This document shows, piece by piece, positions 60,628-64,000 of a stretch of DNA of 64,000 nucleotides. This DNA comes from Hyphomicrobiales bacterium (lineage in GTDB: Bacteria > Pseudomonadota > Alphaproteobacteria > Rhizobiales > Rhizobiaceae): positions 62,001-126,000 of the forward strand of contig JAFKJU010000017.1 of the NCBI GenBank assembly GCA_017305935.1, given 5' to 3'. Numbering within the stretch: position 1 is the stretch's first letter; each line of letters opens with the position of its first letter. The notes under the pieces are model-generated. The model was given only the letters and a program-made list of their open reading frames with translations, did no database searches and was not told the DNA's origin. The position numbers were made by a program, and so were the translations under genes.

Positions 60628-61575
60628 TCAATTCGCCGGCTGGGCAGCGGCAGGCGCCGGGGGAGCCGGCGGAGCCGGCGGCGCAGGCTGCGCCGCCGGT
60701 CCATCGGCATTCCTGAAGAAGCGGAAGAATTCCGACGTCGGCGACAGCACCAGCGTCGTGTCCTGGCTGGCGAGCGACGCCGCATAGGCGCTCATCGAGC
60801 GATAGAACTCGAAGAAGCCGGGATCGCGGTTGAAGGCCTCGCCGAAGATGCGGTTGCGCTCGGCATCGCCCTGACCGCGCAGGATTTCAGCATCGCGCTG
60901 CGCCTCGGCGATCAGTTCGACCACCTGGCGATCAGCGATGGCGCGACGGCGCTGGCCTTCCTCGTTACCGCGGGCGCGGATCAGCTCGGCTTCCGCCAGA
61001 CGCTCGGCCTTCATGCGCTCGTAGGTCTGCTGCGAGACTTCCTGCGTCAGGTCGGTGCGGCGGATGCGGACATCCTCGATTCGCAGGCCCAGCGATTCGG
61101 CATCGGGGCGCAGATCGTCGCCGACCTCGCCCATCATCGAGGCGCGCGCGTCCGAAAGCGCCGCCTCGAAACCGCGCAGACCGTAGACCCGGCGCAGCGA
61201 AGCGTCGAGACGGGTGCGCAGGCGCGATTCGGCCGCCTCGCGGTCACCCGATACCGTCTCGCGGAAGCGCCGCGCATCGGTGATCTTGTAGACCACGAAG
61301 GCATCGACTTCATAGAACTTGCCGCCCGAGACCTGCACGCGGATATTGTCGAGGTCGAAGCGCAGCGCCTGGTCGGAGAGATACTGCACCCGGTCGGCGT
61401 CCATGAAGGCGAAGGGCAGCTTGAAATACAGGCCCGGCGCGGTCTTGACGTCCTTGATCTGGCCGAAACGGACGACAATCGCCTGCTCGCGCTCGTTGAC
61501 GACGAAAACAGAGGAATAGACGACCAGCAGCAGCGCCACGACGCCGATGAAGATGGCGGGAATACGGTTCGACAT
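60628..61575 (-). CDS. hflC: HflC, membrane protease regulator subunit
   Basis: 315-aa inner-membrane protein, SPFH/prohibitin family. One N-terminal helix (AIFIGVVALLLVVYSSVFVV), SPFH domain, a long coiled coil (RRTDLTQEVSQQTYERMKAE, AIADRQVVELIAEAQRDAEI) and a Pro/Ala-rich tail. With HflK it forms the cage that restrains FtsH. ATG 61575 forms TAATG with the hflK stop, so the two are coupled. Confidence 0.95.
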   Translation of the reverse strand: MSNRIPAIFIGVVALLLVVYSSVFVVNEREQAIVVRFGQIKDVKTAPGLYFKLPFAFMDADRVQYLSDQALRFDLDNIRVQVSGGKFYEVDAFVVYKITDARRFRETVSGDREAAESRLRTRLDASLRRVYGLRGFEAALSDARASMMGEVGDDLRPDAESLGLRIEDVRIRRTDLTQEVSQQTYERMKAERLAEAELIRARGNEEGQRRRAIADRQVVELIAEAQRDAEILRGQGDAERNRIFGEAFNRDPGFFEFYRSMSAYAASLASQDTTLVLSPTSEFFRFFRNADGPAAQPAPPAPPAPPAPAAAQPAN

Positions 61576-62672
61576 TACTGCGCCCCCTTCGCCTGGGTCT
61601 GCGAACGGCCAAGCTCGTTCAGCGGCAGATAGGGCACGACGCCCGGCTGCTCGTCGAGGATGACCTTCTTGGAGGCCTTCAGAACATTTTCCATGGTTTC
61701 GAGGAAGATGCGCTTGCGGGTCACTTCCGGCGCCTTGGAATACTGGTCGTAGATGGCGATGAAACGCTGTGCCTCACCTTCCGCTTCCTTCACCACGCGG
61801 TCCTTGTAGGCGGCGGCTTCTTCGCGATTCTGCGCCGCCTGGCCGCGAGCCTGGCCGAGCTTCTGGTTGGCATACTGGTTGGCTTCCTCGACGAAGCGGT
61901 CTTCGTCCTGCTCGGCGCGCTGCACTTCGTCGAAGGCATCGGCAACCTCGCGCGGCGGCGCCGCATCCTCGATCGCCACCGCATTGACCGAAATGCCGGA
62001 ACCGTAATGGTCCATGGTCGTCTGGATGGTGTTCTTGACGTCGGCGGCGATCTGCTGGCGATTGTCGCGGAAGATGTCCTGCGCCGGGCGCCGGCCGACC
62101 ACCTCGCGCATGGCGCTTTCGGCAACCTGCTGCAGGGTTTCGGTCGGGCTTTCCAGATTGAAGAGGTAGGCGCGCGGATCGGAAACGGTGAACAGCACGG
62201 AGAACTGCACGTTGACGATGTTCTGGTCGCCCGAAAGCATCAGCCCGGCCGTGGAGGAAGACGATGCCTTGGAGCCGATATTCTGCTGCTGCTCGGTGAC
62301 CTTCACGATCTCGACCGTTTCCAGCGGCCAGAAATGGAAGTGCAGGCCGGGCATGGAGATCTCGTCCTTGGGCTTGCCGAAGCGCAACTCGACGCCGCGC
62401 TCATCCGGCTGCACGGTGTAGATCGACTGGATCAGCCAGAAGACCGCCACCACCAGGAGAATAATCGCCACGACGCCGCCATTGAAACCACCGGGAACGA
62501 CATTCCTGAGCTGGTCCTGACCGCGCCGGATGATGTCTTCCAGATCCGGCGGCCCGCCGTTTCCGCCGCCACCGCCGCGCGGGCGGTTCGGCCCCTGCCC
62601 CCATGGCCCCTGATTATTGCCGCCGCCGCCCCAAGGGCCGCCGCCGCCATTCTGATTGCTCCAGGGCATCAA
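61575..62672 (-). CDS. hflK: HflK, membrane protease regulator subunit
   Basis: 365-aa partner of HflC. A Gly/Asn/Pro-rich cytoplasmic N-terminus of 55 residues (WGGGGNNQGPWGQGPNRPRG), one membrane helix (GVVAIILLVVAVFWLIQSIY), SPFH domain and coiled coil (RAEQDEDRFVEEANQYANQK). Forms the HflKC complex around FtsH. It heads the hflKC operon, 130 bases after folA. Confidence 0.95.
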   Translation of the reverse strand: MMPWSNQNGGGGPWGGGGNNQGPWGQGPNRPRGGGGGNGGPPDLEDIIRRGQDQLRNVVPGGFNGGVVAIILLVVAVFWLIQSIYTVQPDERGVELRFGKPKDEISMPGLHFHFWPLETVEIVKVTEQQQNIGSKASSSSTAGLMLSGDQNIVNVQFSVLFTVSDPRAYLFNLESPTETLQQVAESAMREVVGRRPAQDIFRDNRQQIAADVKNTIQTTMDHYGSGISVNAVAIEDAAPPREVADAFDEVQRAEQDEDRFVEEANQYANQKLGQARGQAAQNREEAAAYKDRVVKEAEGEAQRFIAIYDQYSKAPEVTRKRIFLETMENVLKASKKVILDEQPGVVPYLPLNELGRSQTQAKGAQ

Positions 62673-62802
62673 AACCTCTTCTCAAAGATTGCACCGCATC
62701 GGCCGAGCGGCGATGCGTTTCCCAACCCTTATAGGTACCACGCCAGCGCCTTTCAACGCAGCCACCGGAACTTGGCGGCAATTAACGGAAAATAGTTGAT
62801 TT

Positions 62803-63333
62803 TCAAGCGCCGCGTCTTTGATAGACCGCAAAACGGCTGGCATAGGTATCCCGCTCGCCAGCCGGCACGATCTCTTCCGAAACCTTGTGCCACAAGGCCG
62901 GGTCGATTGCGGGAAACCGCGTATCGCCCTCGACCTCGGCCGCGACATGGGTCACGTAGAGCACATCGGCGCTGTCGATCGATTGCGCATAGATATTGCC
63001 GCCGCCGATGATCGCCACCTCCCCAGCCCCGTCGCGCATCGCAAGCGTTCCGCCCCGCTCCAGCGCGGTGGCGATGTCATGCACCACCTCGACGCCCTCG
63101 AAACGGTAGCCGGGATCGCGGGTGACGACGATGTTCGGTCGGCCCGGCAGCGGACGGCCGATCGATTCCAGCGTCTTGCGGCCCATGATGACCGGCTTGC
63201 CGAGGGTCAGCGCCTTGAAGCGCTTGAGGTCGGTCGAAAGCTTCCACGGCAGGTCGCCGTCGCGCCCGATGACGCCGTTTTCCGAAACGGCGACGACGAT
63301 GCTGATCTCGGGCCGCTTCTCCGTTCCGCTCAT
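62803..63333 (-). CDS. folA: Dihydrofolate reductase
   Basis: Cytoplasmic 176-aa enzyme reducing dihydrofolate to H4folate with NADPH. Active-site region [20 protein letters not shown] (acid at the DLPWKLS turn), [20 protein letters not shown] and [20 protein letters not shown]. It overlaps thyA by 4 bases (ATGA), the usual thyA-folA pair that recycles the dihydrofolate made by ThyA. It also supports the H4folate pool used by the corrinoid locus. Confidence 0.95.
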   Translation of the reverse strand: MSGTEKRPEISIVVAVSENGVIGRDGDLPWKLSTDLKRFKALTLGKPVIMGRKTLESIGRPLPGRPNIVVTRDPGYRFEGVEVVHDIATALERGGTLAMRDGAGEVAIIGGGNIYAQSIDSADVLYVTHVAAEVEGDTRFPAIDPALWHKVSEEIVPAGERDTYASRFAVYQRRGA

Positions 63334-64000
63334 ACCGCCACCGGCGCGCGGATAGCGGAATCGGCATGGTAGCCTTCCAGCGTAAAGTCCTCATAGGTAA
63401 AGGAAAACAGATCCTTCACATCCGGATTGATGCGCATCACCGGCAGCTTGTGCGGCTCACGCGAAAGCTGCAGCTTCGCCTGCTCGAAATGATTGCTGTA
63501 GATGTGGGCATCGCCGAAGGTATGGACGAAATCGCCGGGCTTCAGCCCTGTCACCTGCGCCACCATCATCGTCAACAGCGCGTAAGACGCGATGTTGAAA
63601 GGCACGCCGAGGAAGATGTCGGCGGAGCGCTGGTAGAGCTGGCAGGAGAGCCTGCCGTCGGCGACATAGAACTGGAACAGGCAATGGCACGGCGGCAGCG
63701 CCATCTCGTCGACTTCGGCCGGGTTCCAGGCGGAAACGATGTGGCGGCGCGAATTGGGGTTGGTCTTGATACTTTCCACCAGATTGGCGATCTGGTCGAT
63801 CTGGCGCCCGTCCGGGGCCGGCCAGGAACGCCATTGCGCGCCATAGACCGGACCGAGGTCACCGTTCTCGTCGGCCCATTCGTCCCAGATGGAAACACCG
63901 TTTTCCTTGAGATAGGCGATATTGGTGTCGCCCTTCAGGAACCACAAGAGCTCATGGATGATCGAGCGCAGGTGCAGCTTCTTGGTGGTCAGCACCGGAA
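63330..64000 (-). CDS. thyA: Thymidylate synthase, 5' part outside the window
   Basis: C-terminal 223 residues of ThyA, which methylates dUMP with methylene-H4folate. The coding sequence runs off the window end at [20 protein letters not shown]; about 40 residues are missing. Catalytic Cys in [47 protein letters not shown] at the end. The open frame seems to start at GTG 63995, but this is an internal Val codon. Confidence 0.94.
   Translation of the reverse strand, partial: PVLTTKKLHLRSIIHELLWFLKGDTNIAYLKENGVSIWDEWADENGDLGPVYGAQWRSWPAPDGRQIDQIANLVESIKTNPNSRRHIVSAWNPAEVDEMALPPCHCLFQFYVADGRLSCQLYQRSADIFLGVPFNIASYALLTMMVAQVTGLKPGDFVHTFGDAHIYSNHFEQAKLQLSREPHKLPVMRINPDVKDLFSFTYEDFTLEGYHADSAIRAPVAV

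Overview
The window is a stretch of chromosome from an alphaproteobacterium of the Rhizobiales, most likely a member of the Rhizobiaceae. The reasons are the high GC content with strong GC3 codon use, several copies of a RIME-like intergenic repeat typical of rhizobia, DUF982 and DUF1127 small proteins, HWE-type and CHASE3 histidine kinases, a GT41 transferase, and the local order of ilv, miaA, serB, degP, hflKC, folA and thyA genes. No insertion sequence, phage, integrase or CRISPR array was seen. The only RNA gene is a tRNA-Lys(CUU).

Region 1 (0.7 to 18.8 kb) is the most unusual part. It starts with a complete betaine-type ABC importer (binding protein, permease, ATPase) and a betaine-homocysteine methyltransferase (bmt). 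A GT41 transferase, a DUF2233 protein and a ferredoxin-like protein lie between these and a non-pyrrolysine MttB-family methyltransferase on the minus strand. Facing it is a plus-strand gene run: corrinoid protein, DUF1638, a broken formyltransferase, a small 'virulence factor' family protein, a MetV-like cysteine-rich MTHFR C-terminal protein, MetF, a methyl-H4folate/corrinoid methyltransferase, a 107-aa unknown, and a RamA-like [2Fe-2S]/ASKHA corrinoid-reactivating protein. Together they read as an import and demethylation pathway. The methyl group of a quaternary amine (probably glycine betaine or proline betaine) would pass MttB -> corrinoid protein -> H4folate -> methylene-H4folate, with Bmt as a parallel methyl sink to methionine. 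Four of the proteins carry Gly/Arg-rich tails.

Region 2 (19 to 32.5 kb) is regulatory and envelope: a MocR regulator facing an FMN-binding protein, a LysR facing small DUF1127-like genes, a GlxA/AraC regulator (GbdR-like class), a double-receiver response regulator, an MscS-type channel with DUF3772, DUF924, and a tightly overlapped three-gene two-component operon.

Region 3 (32.7 to 51.4 kb) is mixed housekeeping and accessory: tRNA-Lys, PhzF-like, NUDIX/EEP pair, aminotransferase, secreted nuclease, ilvC, TetR, LysR, DUF1127, HxlR plus quinone reductase, pdxJ, a membrane protein with an N-terminal winged-helix-like domain, a MerR protein with an apparent LuxR-type C-terminus, a RecD-like helicase, a cobalt-type nitrile hydratase operon, a LysE exporter and an aldo/keto reductase.

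Region 4 (51.4 to 64 kb) is conserved core: ilvH and ilvI with a clear branched-chain leader peptide and attenuator, a HerA-like ATPase, miaA and serB with overlapping start codons, a GNAT enzyme, degP, hflC, hflK, folA and the truncated end of thyA.
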